64,000 nucleotides of DNA from Micromonospora sp. NBC_00421. GTDB taxonomy: Bacteria > Actinomycetota > Actinomycetes > Mycobacteriales > Micromonosporaceae. The first letter of the stretch is position 1. Every line of letters starts with the position of its first letter. The translations under genes were made by a program, and so were the position numbers. The notes below the pieces were generated by a model. The model was not told the DNA's origin and did no database searches. It saw only the letters and a list, made by a program, of their open reading frames with translations. Shown here in pieces: positions 1-9,297 of this stretch. The stretch covers positions 5,996,001 through 6,060,000 of the forward strand of contig NZ_CP107929.1 in NCBI RefSeq assembly GCF_036017915.1, written 5' to 3'.

Positions 1-3000
1 CGTCGATCGACTGTTCTTCCACCGGCACCCCGTCGGCCGGCCCGCTGGACGCCCCGTCGGTCGGCCCGCTGACCGGCCCGTCGGACGGGCCGCCGGTCGG
101 CAGGTCGAGGACGGTGAGCAGGTGCTCGGCGAGCCCGGCCACCGTCGGATGGTCGAACACCGCCGTCTGGCCGAGCCGGACGGCGAACGCGCTCTGCAGC
201 CGGTTACGCAGCTCCAACGAGGCCAGCGAGTCCAGGCCGAGGGAGAAGAGCCCGGCGTCGGTTTCCACCTGGGCCACGCCGAGCACCTCCGCGACGATGT
301 CGTGGACGTACCCGTCGGCGAGTTTGCGCCGCTGGTCGGGCGGCGCCTCGCGCAGCCGGTCGGCCAGGCCGGCGGCGTCGGGCCGTGCCACCGGGTCGGC
401 GGGCAGCAGGTCACGCACCGGGCCCGGCGGTGTGGCGTGGTGCGCGGCGTAGCGCGGCCAGGTGTGCGCCAGGACGGCCACCACGCCGTCGTCCGGCGGC
501 GTGGCCAGGATGGCCCGCAGCGCCCCGGTGGCCTCGCCCAGCGGCAGCACGCCCTCACCGAGCCGGTCGAGGCGTTCCTCGATCCCGGCCCGGGCGGTCA
601 TGCCAGTCTGCGCCCACGACCCCCACTGGATCGACACCCCGGGGAGCCCGGCGGCACGCCGGGCCGCGGCGAGACCGTCGAGGTACGTGTTGGCCGCCGC
701 GTAGTTGCCCTGCCCGGCGGTGCCGAGCAGCCCGGACGACGACGAGAACAGGACGAAGTGGGTCAGGGGTAGGTGGGTGGTGGCCCGGTGGAGGGCGAAC
801 GCGCCACCCGCCTTGGCGGCCCATGCCTGGTCGAAGCGTTCGGGGGTCTGCGTCTCCAGCAGCCCGTCGGCGAGCACGCCGGCGAGGTGGTGCACCCCGG
901 TCAGCGGGGGCATCTCCTGCCCGACCCCGGCCACCAGCGCGGCGACCTGCCCGTCGTCGCTGACGTCGGCGGTGAAGGTACGCACCTCGACGCCTGCGGC
1001 GGTGAGCGTGGCGATCCGCTCCCGCGCCTGCTCGCCCGGCTCGCTCCGACCGACGAGGGCGAGGTGGCGTACGCCTGCGGCGACCAGCGTCGTGGCGACC
1101 TCGATTCCCAGACCACCCAGGCCGCCGGTGACGAGGTGGGTGCCGCCGGGGTCGATCGTCAGGTCGTCCGGCCGGTCGGTGTCCGGCCGCAGCCGCAGCA
1201 CCCGGCGTCGCCCGTCGTGCAGCGTCACCTCGTCGGCGACCCGGGCCGCCGTCTCCGCGACGATCGCGTCCGGATCCTCGCCGTGCGCGGGCAGGTCGAC
1301 CAGGGTCGGCAGGCTGTCGGGACGCTCCTGACCGAGGACCCGGGTGAGCCCCCAGAGCGCGGTCTGGGCGGGGCGCGGTGCACCGCCCCAGGCCTGCCGG
1401 GTGAGGACCGTCACCGACGGCGGGGACGGCAGCTCCAGCAGGCTCCGGAAGCAGTCCAGCAGCGACAGCGTCAGGTCCCGGGCCGGGCCGGCGTCGGGGC
1501 CCGGGTCGGGACGCTCCGCAGGCCAGGCGAGCAGTACGGCGTCCGGCTGCTCCCGGGACACGGCCCCGGCCAGGTCGGTGGCGTCGGCGACGACCCGGCA
1601 GCGCACCCCCTGACGCTCGGCCGCCTCCGCGACGGAGTGCGCCAGCTCGGTGCCGACGGCGATCCACGAGCCGACCCGTGCACCCGCCGGCAGGGCCGTC
1701 CGGGTGGTGCCAGGCGGCAGTGCCTGCTCCACCCACACCGGCCGGTACAGCCGACGTCGCCAGCGGGCGGCGTCCGCGTCCCCCGCCATCGCCTCGGCGG
1801 TCGCCTGGCGCAGCAGCACACCCGCCATGACGACAAGGACCCGTCCGTCGTCGTCGTAGAGGGTGATGTCCCCGACCAGCGAGCGCGGATCCGGGTCGTC
1901 GGTAGGCCGCAGCTCGGCGTGACACCAGGCGCTCCCCGACGTCCCGGCCCGGTGCAGGGTGACCCGCTGGGCGCCGACCGGGATGTACGTGCGCTCGGCG
2001 AACGGTCGCGGATAGGTCACCGTGAGCGCGAGCAGGCACGCCTCCAGCAGGATGGGATGCACCGCGTGCAGGTGGGCCGCCGAGGTCACCCGGGCCGGCA
2101 GTGCGATGCGGGACAGGCAGCCCGGACCGTCCCGCCACAGCTCCGTGGTGACCTGGAACCACTCGCCGAGGTCGATGAGCCGACCGCGTTCGCCACGGTA
2201 GATCTCCTCGGGGGAGACCGGTGTGACGAACCGCCGGCGCAGCGCCTCCAGGTCGGCGACCGGCGACGTCGAGCCGGCCGTGAGGGTGCCGGTGGCGTGC
2301 AGGGTCCACGGGCCCGTCTCGACCTCCGACCGGGAGTGGATCTCGACCGCGTGGCCGTCCGCCACCGGCTTCAGCACCACGTGCAGGTCGCGGGTCTCGG
2401 TGTCGTCGGCGAAGCGCATCGCCTGGTGGATGAGGAAGTCGTCGAGGGCGGGCCGGAGCAGCCCGATCTCCCCGGCGGCGGCGAAGGCGAGGTCCTGGTA
2501 CGCGACCCCGGGCATCACCACGCGCCGGAAGATGCGGTGCTGCGTCAACCACCGGGGGTGGCCCGGGTCGACCTGGGAGACGAACCGGATCTCGCTGCTA
2601 CCCGGCTGGTCCACCCGCTCCCCGAGGAAGACCCCGCCGGAGCGGCCCGGCCCGGTCCGCGTCGTCCGACGGGCGGGCTCGATCCAGTGCCGGGTGCGCT
2701 GCCACGGGTAGCCGGGCAACGCGACCGGTTCGCCGCGCCGCCTGTGCACGCCGGACCACGTCACCTGCCGACCGTCCAGGTAGAGCCGGCGCAGCGAGTC
2801 CAGCAGCTGTGCGCGTCCGGCGTCCTCGCGCAGGGTCGGCACCACCAGCACACCCTCGCGGGCGGCGAACCGGACCAGGGTCGGCTTCGGTGACACCTCG
2901 ACGATCGTGGTGACCGCGTGGTCGGCGACGGCGCTGTCCACGCAGCGGGCGAAGTGGACGGTGTCCCGGGCGTGCCGCACCCAGTGCTCGGCGTCGAAGG

Positions 3001-6000
3001 CCGACACGGCCGCCCCGGTGCGGCCGGCGAGCACCGGAATGCGGGGCGGCCGGTGGTCCACCTGCGCGGCGACCGCGCGGAACTCGTCGAGCATCGGGTC
3101 CATCAGCGCGGAGTGGAAGGCGTGCGAGACGCGCAGCCGGTGCGACCGCCAGCCGCGACGGTCCGCCTCGACGCCGACCCGTTCGATCAGCTCGGCGGCA
3201 CCGGAGAGCACCACCGAGTCATGGTCGTTGACCGCCGCCACGCTCACCTCGACGCCCAGCTCGGCGAGCAGGCCGGCGGCGGCGTCGGGTGGAGCGAGCA
3301 GCGACAACATCGCCCCACCGTCGGGCAACGCGTCCATCAGGCGACCCCGGGCCAGCACCAGGCGCAGCGCGTCCGGCAGGGACAGCACGTCGGCGAGGCA
3401 GGCCGCCACGAACTCACCCACGCTGTGCCCGGTCACGACGTCCGGCTGTACGCCCCAGGACTGCCAGAGCCGGGCGAGGGCGTACTGCACCGCGAACAGG
3501 GCGGGCTGGGCCCAGGCCGTCCGGTCCAGCTCGCCGCCGACCCCGTCGAAGACGAGTTCGCGCAGGTCGGTGCCGGTGGCCCGGCGGACCTCCTCGGCGC
3601 ACTCGTCGAAGGCCGACCGGAACACCGGGTAGCCGGCGTGGAGGTCCGCGCCCATGCCGACCCACTGGGAACCCTGGCCGGCGAAGACGAAGGCGAGCGC
3701 CCCCTCGGCGCGCGGCGCGTGCACGGTCGCCCGCCCCAGCAGCTCCGCCGCCTCCCGGGCGTCGGTGGCGAGCACGGCGACCCGGTAGGGGTGATGGGTC
3801 CGCCCGAGCGCCGCCGACCGGGCGATGCCGGCGAGGTCGGCCCCGTCCTGGGTGAGTAGCGCCTGGTACCGGGCGACCAACTCGTGCGCCGCCTCCGGGG
3901 CACGGGCGCTGATCGGCAGCAGCACCGAACCGTTCGGCGTGACTGTCGGGTCGGACTCCGGGGCGCGCTCCGGCGCCTGGGTGAGGACGAGGTGGCTGTT
4001 GGTGCCACCCATGCCGTGCGAGCTGACCGCCGCCACCCGGTGCCGCCCCGCCGGCCACCGTTCGGTGCCGGTCGGCACCCGCAGCGCGCTGGCCCCGAAG
4101 TCGATCTCCGGGTTGGGCGTACGGAAGTGCAGGCTCGCCGGGATCACCCCGTGGTGCACGGCGAGCGCGGCCTTGATCAGCCCGGCGATGCCGGCGGCCT
4201 CGTCGAGGTGCCCGATGTTGCTCTTGACCGAGCCGACCGCGACGCTGCCCGGCGCCGCCCCGCCCACCGCCCGCAGGGCCTGGTCGAGCCCGGCCACCTC
4301 GATCGGATCGCCGAGCGGCGTGCCGGTGCCGTGCGCTTCGAGGTAACCGAGCTCGGACGCGCGGACCCCGGCGTCGGTCAGGGCGGCGGCCACCACCTCG
4401 GCCTGCCGGGCGGCGCTCGGCGCGGTGAAACCGAGCTTGTCCACGCCGTCGTTGTTGACCGCGGAACCGGCCACCACGGCGTAGATGCGGTTGCCGTCGG
4501 CGATCGCCGCCGAGAGCCGTTTGAGCAGCACGACGCCGCAGCCGTTGCTGAAGATCGTGCCGGACGCGTCGGCGTCGAAGACCCGGCTCCGGCCGTCCCG
4601 CGAGCGGATCAGACCGTCCTCGTAGAGGTAGCCGGCGGCCTGCGGCACCACCACCGACACGCCACCGGCCAGGGCGAGGTCGCACTCGCCGGCCAGCAGG
4701 GCACGTCGGGCCAGGTGCACCGCGACCAGCGAGCTGGAACAGGCCGACTGCACGTTGATGCTCGGCCCGCCGAGGTCGAGCCGGTAGGAGACCCGGGTCG
4801 GCAGGTAGTTCCGGTCGTTGCCCAGCTTCACCATGAACTGCTGGGTGTCGGCCTCGGTGAGCGGCCGGTCGGCGGCGTAGCCGAAGTGCGGCACCAGGTT
4901 GTTCACCAGGTAGGTGCTGATGCTGCTGGAGGCGTACACCCCGGTACGCGAGCCGGCCGGCACCTCACCGGCGTCCTCGAACGCGTCGACCGCGCACTCC
5001 AGGAAGATCCGGTGCTGCGGGTCCATCAGCGCGGCTTCCTTGGCGTTGATGCCGAAGTACGCCGCGTCGAAACACTCGGGGTCGGCGATCGGGCCCGCCA
5101 TCCGGACGAAGTCCGGATCGGTCGACAGCGCCGGATCCTGGGACCGGACGTCCTCGTCGGAGCACTCCACGATCGCGTCGACGCCGTCGCACAGGTTGCG
5201 CCAGAACGTCGCCAGGTCGGGAGCGGCCGGGAAGCGGCCGGCCATGCCGACGACGGCCACCCGGTCGTCGTCGGCGCCGCCGGCCCGCCGCACGGCGACC
5301 GGTCCGGCGTCGGTGACTGTCGGGTCGTCCCCGCCGAGCCGCCGGGCCAGCGCCCGGATGGTCGGGTACTCGACCAGGTCGGTCGCGCCGACGCGGAGCC
5401 CCAACTCGGTGGTGAGCCGCCGCCGTACGGTGATCAGCTGGGCGGACACCCCGCCGAGGTCGAAGAAGCTGTCCCGGACCCCGACGTCGTCCAGCCCCAA
5501 CTCCTCCCGCCAGATCGCGGCGATCCGGCGTTCCAGCTCGCTGCGCGGCAGGGCGGTGGCCGTCGGTGCCGCGCGGACCAGCCGGTCCGGCGGTCGCAGG
5601 CGGTCCCGGGCCGTCTTGCCGCTCGCGGTGAGCGGCAGCTCGTCGACCACCGCGAAGCCGTACGGCTGCACCGCCACCGGCAGTCGTCCGGCGACGATCC
5701 CGGGCACCTCGCGCAGGACGTCCCCGGCGACCGCGTCCTCGCGGAGCACGACGTGTACGACCAGCCGCGACCGCCCGTCGATCTCGTGCAGCGCTGCGGC
5801 GGCCTGGTGGACAGCGGGGTGGGCGCAGGCGGCGGCCTCGATCTCGGCCGGCTCGATCCGGACCCCGTTGACCTTGAGCTGGGCGTCGACCCGGCCCTGG
5901 TGCACCAACCCCGCGTCGGTGCGGCGGGCCAGGTCACCGGTGCGGTACCACCGTCCGGAGAGCCCGGGGGGAGTGGTGAACCGCTCGGCGGTGAGCGCGG

Positions 6001-7183
6001 GCTGGTCGCGGTACCCGGGGGCGACGCCGGCCCCGCCGACGTACAGCTCACCGGGCTCGCCGGCGGGGACCGGCCGGTGCTGCCCGTCGAGGAGCGCGAC
6101 CTCGACGTTGTCGATGGGCCAGCCGATCGGGGCGATCAGCGGCCACCGCGTCACGTCGTCGGGCAGCGTGGCCACCGTCGCGTCCTGGAACTCGGTGGCG
6201 CCGTAGTGGTTGTGCAGCCGCACCCCGGTGCGTCCGGCGAGGACGCGCATCGGTTCGGTGAGCCGCAACTGCTCGCCCGTGGTGACGATGTGCCGCAGCG
6301 CCGGCGGCTCGGGCAGCTGCACGGCGGCCTCGGCGAACTGCGTCAGCGCCGGTACGGGGAGGAACACCCGCTCCACCCGCTGCGCCGCGACGAAGGTGGC
6401 CAGGGCGTACGGATCCCGGCGGTGGCCGTCGTCGGCGACGACGAGCGTGCCACCGAGGCAGAGCGCGGAGTAGATCTCGTGGAAGGAGAAGTCGAAGCTG
6501 ACGGCGCACACCTGGAGGGTCCGCGACCCGTGCACCCCCGGTCGGGCGCTCTCGTGCCAGCGGAGCAGGTTGACAAGTGCCCGGTGCGGCATCGCCACGC
6601 CCTTGGGACGTCCCGTCGATCCCGAGGTGTGGAGCAGGTAGGCGGCCGCGTCGGGGTCGTCGTGGTCGGGTGCCCGCAAGGTGTCGTCCGGGGTCCACCA
6701 CGAGGCGTCGAGGCGGTGCAGCCGCCCGTCACCCATGGTGGACGCCAGGCCCTCGGGGCCCGTCCCGGCGTCGTCGTCGGGGACGAGCAGGGCCGCCGGG
6801 TCGGCGTCGGTGAGCAGGTGACGATGGCGTTGCGCCGGGTCGGCCGGGTCGAGCGGCAGATAGGCGGCGCCGGTCGCCATGATGCCCAACTCGGCGGCGA
6901 AGAGGGCGGCTCCGCGTGGTATCCGGACGGCGACGACGTCGCCCGGACCCACACCGAGCCGGCGCAGCCGGTCGGTGACCGCGGCGGCGAGCCGACGCAG
7001 CGCCGCATAGCTGGTCTCGCCGGTGGCGTCGACGACCGCGACGTCCCCGGGGTGACGCTCGGCGGCAGCGGCGAACATCCCGTGCACGGTCTCCCCGGTA
7101 CGGGTGACCTCCGGTCCGCTCAGGACCTGGTCCGGCCCCGCGAGGCTGCCGGTGGCGGACGTCCGGTTCCTGGCACCGCTCAC
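1..7183 (-). CDS. Hybrid NRPS-PKS (A-PCP-KS-AT-DH-KR-ACP), 3' end outside window
   Basis: Open from a GTG at 7183 (AG-rich RBS just upstream) to the left edge, at least 2394 codons without a stop. Domains in order: adenylation about residues 30-530 (HTSGSTGRPKG near 184, SGKTAR near 521, LHNHYGATE); carrier protein with LGGVS near 578; KS about 640-1060 with QSACSSSL, EAHGTGT and NIGHL; AT with GHSVGE near 1252 and HAFH near 1356, the usual malonyl-CoA signature; DH with H near 1549 but HxxxR for HxxxG and HPILLEA where HPxLLDA is usual; KR with TGGLGGLG near 2021, an LxD-type loop (VLADG) and GQGNYAAAN; ACP with LGLDSL near 2317, then a Ser/Gly/Pro-rich linker. There is no condensation domain before the A domain, so this looks like a loading plus first extension module. 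It starts 37 bp after the YqcI/YcgG gene in the same operon. The product is unknown. Confidence 0.95.
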   Translation of the reverse strand, partial: MSGARNRTSATGSLAGPDQVLSGPEVTRTGETVHGMFAAAAERHPGDVAVVDATGETSYAALRRLAAAVTDRLRRLGVGPGDVVAVRIPRGAALFAAELGIMATGAAYLPLDPADPAQRHRHLLTDADPAALLVPDDDAGTGPEGLASTMGDGRLHRLDASWWTPDDTLRAPDHDDPDAAAYLLHTSGSTGRPKGVAMPHRALVNLLRWHESARPGVHGSRTLQVCAVSFDFSFHEIYSALCLGGTLVVADDGHRRDPYALATFVAAQRVERVFLPVPALTQFAEAAVQLPEPPALRHIVTTGEQLRLTEPMRVLAGRTGVRLHNHYGATEFQDATVATLPDDVTRWPLIAPIGWPIDNVEVALLDGQHRPVPAGEPGELYVGGAGVAPGYRDQPALTAERFTTPPGLSGRWYRTGDLARRTDAGLVHQGRVDAQLKVNGVRIEPAEIEAAACAHPAVHQAAAALHEIDGRSRLVVHVVLREDAVAGDVLREVPGIVAGRLPVAVQPYGFAVVDELPLTASGKTARDRLRPPDRLVRAAPTATALPRSELERRIAAIWREELGLDDVGVRDSFFDLGGVSAQLITVRRRLTTELGLRVGATDLVEYPTIRALARRLGGDDPTVTDAGPVAVRRAGGADDDRVAVVGMAGRFPAAPDLATFWRNLCDGVDAIVECSDEDVRSQDPALSTDPDFVRMAGPIADPECFDAAYFGINAKEAALMDPQHRIFLECAVDAFEDAGEVPAGSRTGVYASSSISTYLVNNLVPHFGYAADRPLTEADTQQFMVKLGNDRNYLPTRVSYRLDLGGPSINVQSACSSSLVAVHLARRALLAGECDLALAGGVSVVVPQAAGYLYEDGLIRSRDGRSRVFDADASGTIFSNGCGVVLLKRLSAAIADGNRIYAVVAGSAVNNDGVDKLGFTAPSAARQAEVVAAALTDAGVRASELGYLEAHGTGTPLGDPIEVAGLDQALRAVGGAAPGSVAVGSVKSNIGHLDEAAGIAGLIKAALAVHHGVIPASLHFRTPNPEIDFGASALRVPTGTERWPAGRHRVAAVSSHGMGGTNSHLVLTQAPERAPESDPTVTPNGSVLLPISARAPEAAHELVARYQALLTQDGADLAGIARSAALGRTHHPYRVAVLATDAREAAELLGRATVHAPRAEGALAFVFAGQGSQWVGMGADLHAGYPVFRSAFDECAEEVRRATGTDLRELVFDGVGGELDRTAWAQPALFAVQYALARLWQSWGVQPDVVTGHSVGEFVAACLADVLSLPDALRLVLARGRLMDALPDGGAMLSLLAPPDAAAGLLAELGVEVSVAAVNDHDSVVLSGAAELIERVGVEADRRGWRSHRLRVSHAFHSALMDPMLDEFRAVAAQVDHRPPRIPVLAGRTGAAVSAFDAEHWVRHARDTVHFARCVDSAVADHAVTTIVEVSPKPTLVRFAAREGVLVVPTLREDAGRAQLLDSLRRLYLDGRQVTWSGVHRRRGEPVALPGYPWQRTRHWIEPARRTTRTGPGRSGGVFLGERVDQPGSSEIRFVSQVDPGHPRWLTQHRIFRRVVMPGVAYQDLAFAAAGEIGLLRPALDDFLIHQAMRFADDTETRDLHVVLKPVADGHAVEIHSRSEVETGPWTLHATGTLTAGSTSPVADLEALRRRFVTPVSPEEIYRGERGRLIDLGEWFQVTTELWRDGPGCLSRIALPARVTSAAHLHAVHPILLEACLLALTVTYPRPFAERTYIPVGAQRVTLHRAGTSGSAWCHAELRPTDDPDPRSLVGDITLYDDDGRVLVVMAGVLLRQATAEAMAGDADAARWRRRLYRPVWVEQALPPGTTRTALPAGARVGSWIAVGTELAHSVAEAAERQGVRCRVVADATDLAGAVSREQPDAVLLAWPAERPDPGPDAGPARDLTLSLLDCFRSLLELPSPPSVTVLTRQAWGGAPRPAQTALWGLTRVLGQERPDSLPTLVDLPAHGEDPDAIVAETAARVADEVTLHDGRRRVLRLRPDTDRPDDLTIDPGGTHLVTGGLGGLGIEVATTLVAAGVRHLALVGRSEPGEQARERIATLTAAGVEVRTFTADVSDDGQVAALVAGVGQEMPPLTGVHHLAGVLADGLLETQTPERFDQAWAAKAGGAFALHRATTHLPLTHFVLFSSSSGLLGTAGQGNYAAANTYLDGLAAARRAAGLPGVSIQWGSWAQTGMTARAGIEERLDRLGEGVLPLGEATGALRAILATPPDDGVVAVLAHTWPRYAAHHATPPGPVRDLLPADPVARPDAAGLADRLREAPPDQRRKLADGYVHDIVAEVLGVAQVETDAGLFSLGLDSLASLELRNRLQSAFAVRLGQTAVFDHPTVAGLAEHLLTVLDLPTGGPSDGPVSGPTDGASSGPADGVPVEEQSID

Positions 7184-7220
7184 GATTCTCCCCCCGTTCG
7201 TACCAGCGCTCGGTGATCGC

Positions 7221-8396
7221 TCATGGGATGTCGATGGGCGCTTCGTACCACCGCACCGGCGGGTCGCCGGCACGCAACGGGAGGAGGAAGCGGTCGATCT
7301 CCCGGTCGGCCAGCTGGTACGGCTGGAACGCGTCCCGGAAGCGCTCACGGATCGCGGCGGAGCGGGCGCCGTAGTCGGCCACCGTGAGCTGCCGCAGGAT
7401 GGCCTTCTCCGGTTGCAACATGAACAGCAGCCATCCCTGCGCGCCGTGCAGGTAGCGGGAGTGGTCGTGCGGGTAGCAGGGCGCGAAGACGCTGACGAAG
7501 CACTCCTCACCCTCCAGCACGAGGTACCACTTCGGATCGGTGACCGTGGCCACGTCCAGGCCCGCCGGTGCCGCGCTGGTCAGCGTACGGATGAGGTGGT
7601 CGACGAACGCGCGGAACAGCCGGCCGAGGTCGTCGAGGGACTCGCCGAAGACGTCGGTCGGGAAGGCGAAGACGAAGCCGTCGAGGACGTCCCCGTCCAG
7701 GACCCGGACGAAGCGGCGTACCCAGGGCACGGCGGCGTCCATGTTCTGCGCGAACGACAGCGTCCGGTCGTACGCCGGCGGACCCCACAGGAACGACTTC
7801 TGGGCGAACGGACAGTACGTCTGGTCCTGCACGGGACGGATGAGCCGAACCGACTCGGCGCAGGACGGGTCGAACTCCACGTCGACGTCCCCGGTCGGGC
7901 GCCGCGCCGCCCGCAGCCGGGCCGTGAGCCGGTCGGCCAGGTCGTCGGCGGAGTCGAAACCGGCGCAGGCCGCGAGGATCAGTTCCGGCAGGACAGGGTG
8001 CAGCCCGGTGACGTCCGGCCGGGTGCCGGGCGACACGTCGGAGCGGTAGTAGGCCAGCGCCCGCACGACAGTCTGCGCCGGTTGCCGGAGCCGGTCGGGA
8101 AGGTCGGCGGGCGGGTGCGGTCCGGCCGTCGGGGCGATCGCGTCCGCCAGGTCGGCGCTTCCCGACGTGCTGGTGAGCGCGTGTTGGAGCACGCAACCGT
8201 ACTGGTTCGCCAGGCAGAGGGCGATGGCGACGATCTCGACGAGGGAGTCCCGCCGGGCGTGCTCGTCGGTGGCGGTGGTGAACGCCCGCACCTGCGCGGT
8301 CAGGTGGTCACCGGGCAGGCCGGGTGCCCAGCACTCGCCGGTGTCGACGACCATGCGGCGGAAAGCGTCCTGGAGGCGTTGGACGTGCAACTTCAT
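7221..8396 (-). CDS. YqcI/YcgG-family protein (GntA-like, putative heme N-oxygenase)
   Basis: 391 aa. The C-terminal half matches the YqcI/YcgG family: YCPFAQKS with Cys195, WGPPAYDR, FVFAFPTD, a DPKWYLVLEGEECFVSV block (about 287-303), then CYPHDHSRY (307-315) and FMLQPE. Family members include GntA, a heme-dependent N-hydroxylase of guanitoxin biosynthesis; this is recalled family knowledge, not shown here. The first 170 residues are a mostly helical extension longer than the usual family member. It sits between the ABC exporter genes and the NRPS-PKS on the same strand, which suggests it modifies the amino-acid monomer or the product. The specific reaction is inferred. An uncharacterised non-enzymatic role remains possible. 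Confidence 0.75.
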   Translation of the reverse strand: MKLHVQRLQDAFRRMVVDTGECWAPGLPGDHLTAQVRAFTTATDEHARRDSLVEIVAIALCLANQYGCVLQHALTSTSGSADLADAIAPTAGPHPPADLPDRLRQPAQTVVRALAYYRSDVSPGTRPDVTGLHPVLPELILAACAGFDSADDLADRLTARLRAARRPTGDVDVEFDPSCAESVRLIRPVQDQTYCPFAQKSFLWGPPAYDRTLSFAQNMDAAVPWVRRFVRVLDGDVLDGFVFAFPTDVFGESLDDLGRLFRAFVDHLIRTLTSAAPAGLDVATVTDPKWYLVLEGEECFVSVFAPCYPHDHSRYLHGAQGWLLFMLQPEKAILRQLTVADYGARSAAIRERFRDAFQPYQLADREIDRFLLPLRAGDPPVRWYEAPIDIP

Positions 8397-8457
8397 CGAT
8401 CATCCCTTCGCTTGAGGGTCGCGGCGGGGAGCACACCGATGCGGTGCCGGGTCGGCG

Positions 8458-9297
8458 TCAGCCCAGGAACATGCTCCTGAGGCGCGCACGGGCCACGGAC
8501 AGTCCGCCCACGGCCAGGACGACGAGATACGCCACGTGCAGCAGCGCGCTCGGCACGGGTGCACCGAGGAAGAACATCCGGGCCAGCTCGACGCCATGGT
8601 AGAGCGGCGACAACTGCACCAGCCACTGCAACGGCGCCGGATAGCTGGACAGCGGGAAGAAGGTGGTCGAGAAGAGGAACATCGCGGTCGAGGCCAGGGT
8701 CACGTAGTCCAGTTGGGCCTGGGAACGCAGCGTGGTGGCCCAGGCCATGCCGACGGCGGCGAAGGCGAAGGAGACCAGCAACCCCACCGGGACCAACACG
8801 ACGGCCCAGGGTGTCGAGACCAGACCCATGGCGGTGAGCACACCGAGGAAGACGGTGCCGTAGAACCCGCCGCGCAGGACCGCCCAGCCGACCTCACCGA
8901 GGACGATGTCGAGCGGGCCGACCGGGGTGGTGAGCATCGCCTCGTACAGCTTGTCGTAGCGCAGCTTGAAGTAGATGCTCATCGTCTCCGAGATCGCCCC
9001 GTTCATGGCGGAGGCCGCCAGCAGCGCGGGAGCGACGAAGTCCACGTAGGGCACCGTGCTGCCGTCGGCCAGCGTCACGTCCGGCACCAGCGAGCGGAAA
9101 CCCACAGTGACCGCGAGCAGGTAGAACAGCGGCTCGACGACACCGGAGATCAGCACCGCCCAGGCCCGCAGATAGAGCCGGGCCGAGCGCTCGACGATGA
9201 CCCGGGCGAGACCGGCGTACTCGTCGACCGGCAGTATCCGCCGCAGTACGCCGCGCCGCTGGTGCGGGATTCCCGGGCGGGTCTGGGTGGTCGTCAT
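8458..9297 (-). CDS. ABC-2 type permease (second of pair)
   Basis: 279 aa integral membrane protein with about six hydrophobic segments, of the ABC-2/DrrB/NodJ type. It carries a typical internal MTTPVGPLDIVLGE-like stretch after YFKLRYDKLYEA and a C-terminal ELARMFFLG. The ATG overlaps the stop of the preceding permease by 4 bp (ATGA), so translation is coupled. Together with the other permease and the ATPase it should form a heterodimeric exporter, probably for the natural product or for self-resistance. A longer frame upstream in the same phase is a shadow of the other permease. Confidence 0.9.
   Translation of the reverse strand: MTTTQTRPGIPHQRRGVLRRILPVDEYAGLARVIVERSARLYLRAWAVLISGVVEPLFYLLAVTVGFRSLVPDVTLADGSTVPYVDFVAPALLAASAMNGAISETMSIYFKLRYDKLYEAMLTTPVGPLDIVLGEVGWAVLRGGFYGTVFLGVLTAMGLVSTPWAVVLVPVGLLVSFAFAAVGMAWATTLRSQAQLDYVTLASTAMFLFSTTFFPLSSYPAPLQWLVQLSPLYHGVELARMFFLGAPVPSALLHVAYLVVLAVGGLSVARARLRSMFLG

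Noticed and set aside
555..2552. Long minus-strand frame of 665 codons
   Set aside because: It is a shadow of the NRPS-PKS frame: Arg/Ala/Gly-rich with no domain motifs. The true frame carries all catalytic motifs.
3884..7216. 1110-codon plus-strand frame
   Set aside because: Low-complexity translation opposite the adenylation and KS domains; GC-rich DNA leaves antisense frames open.
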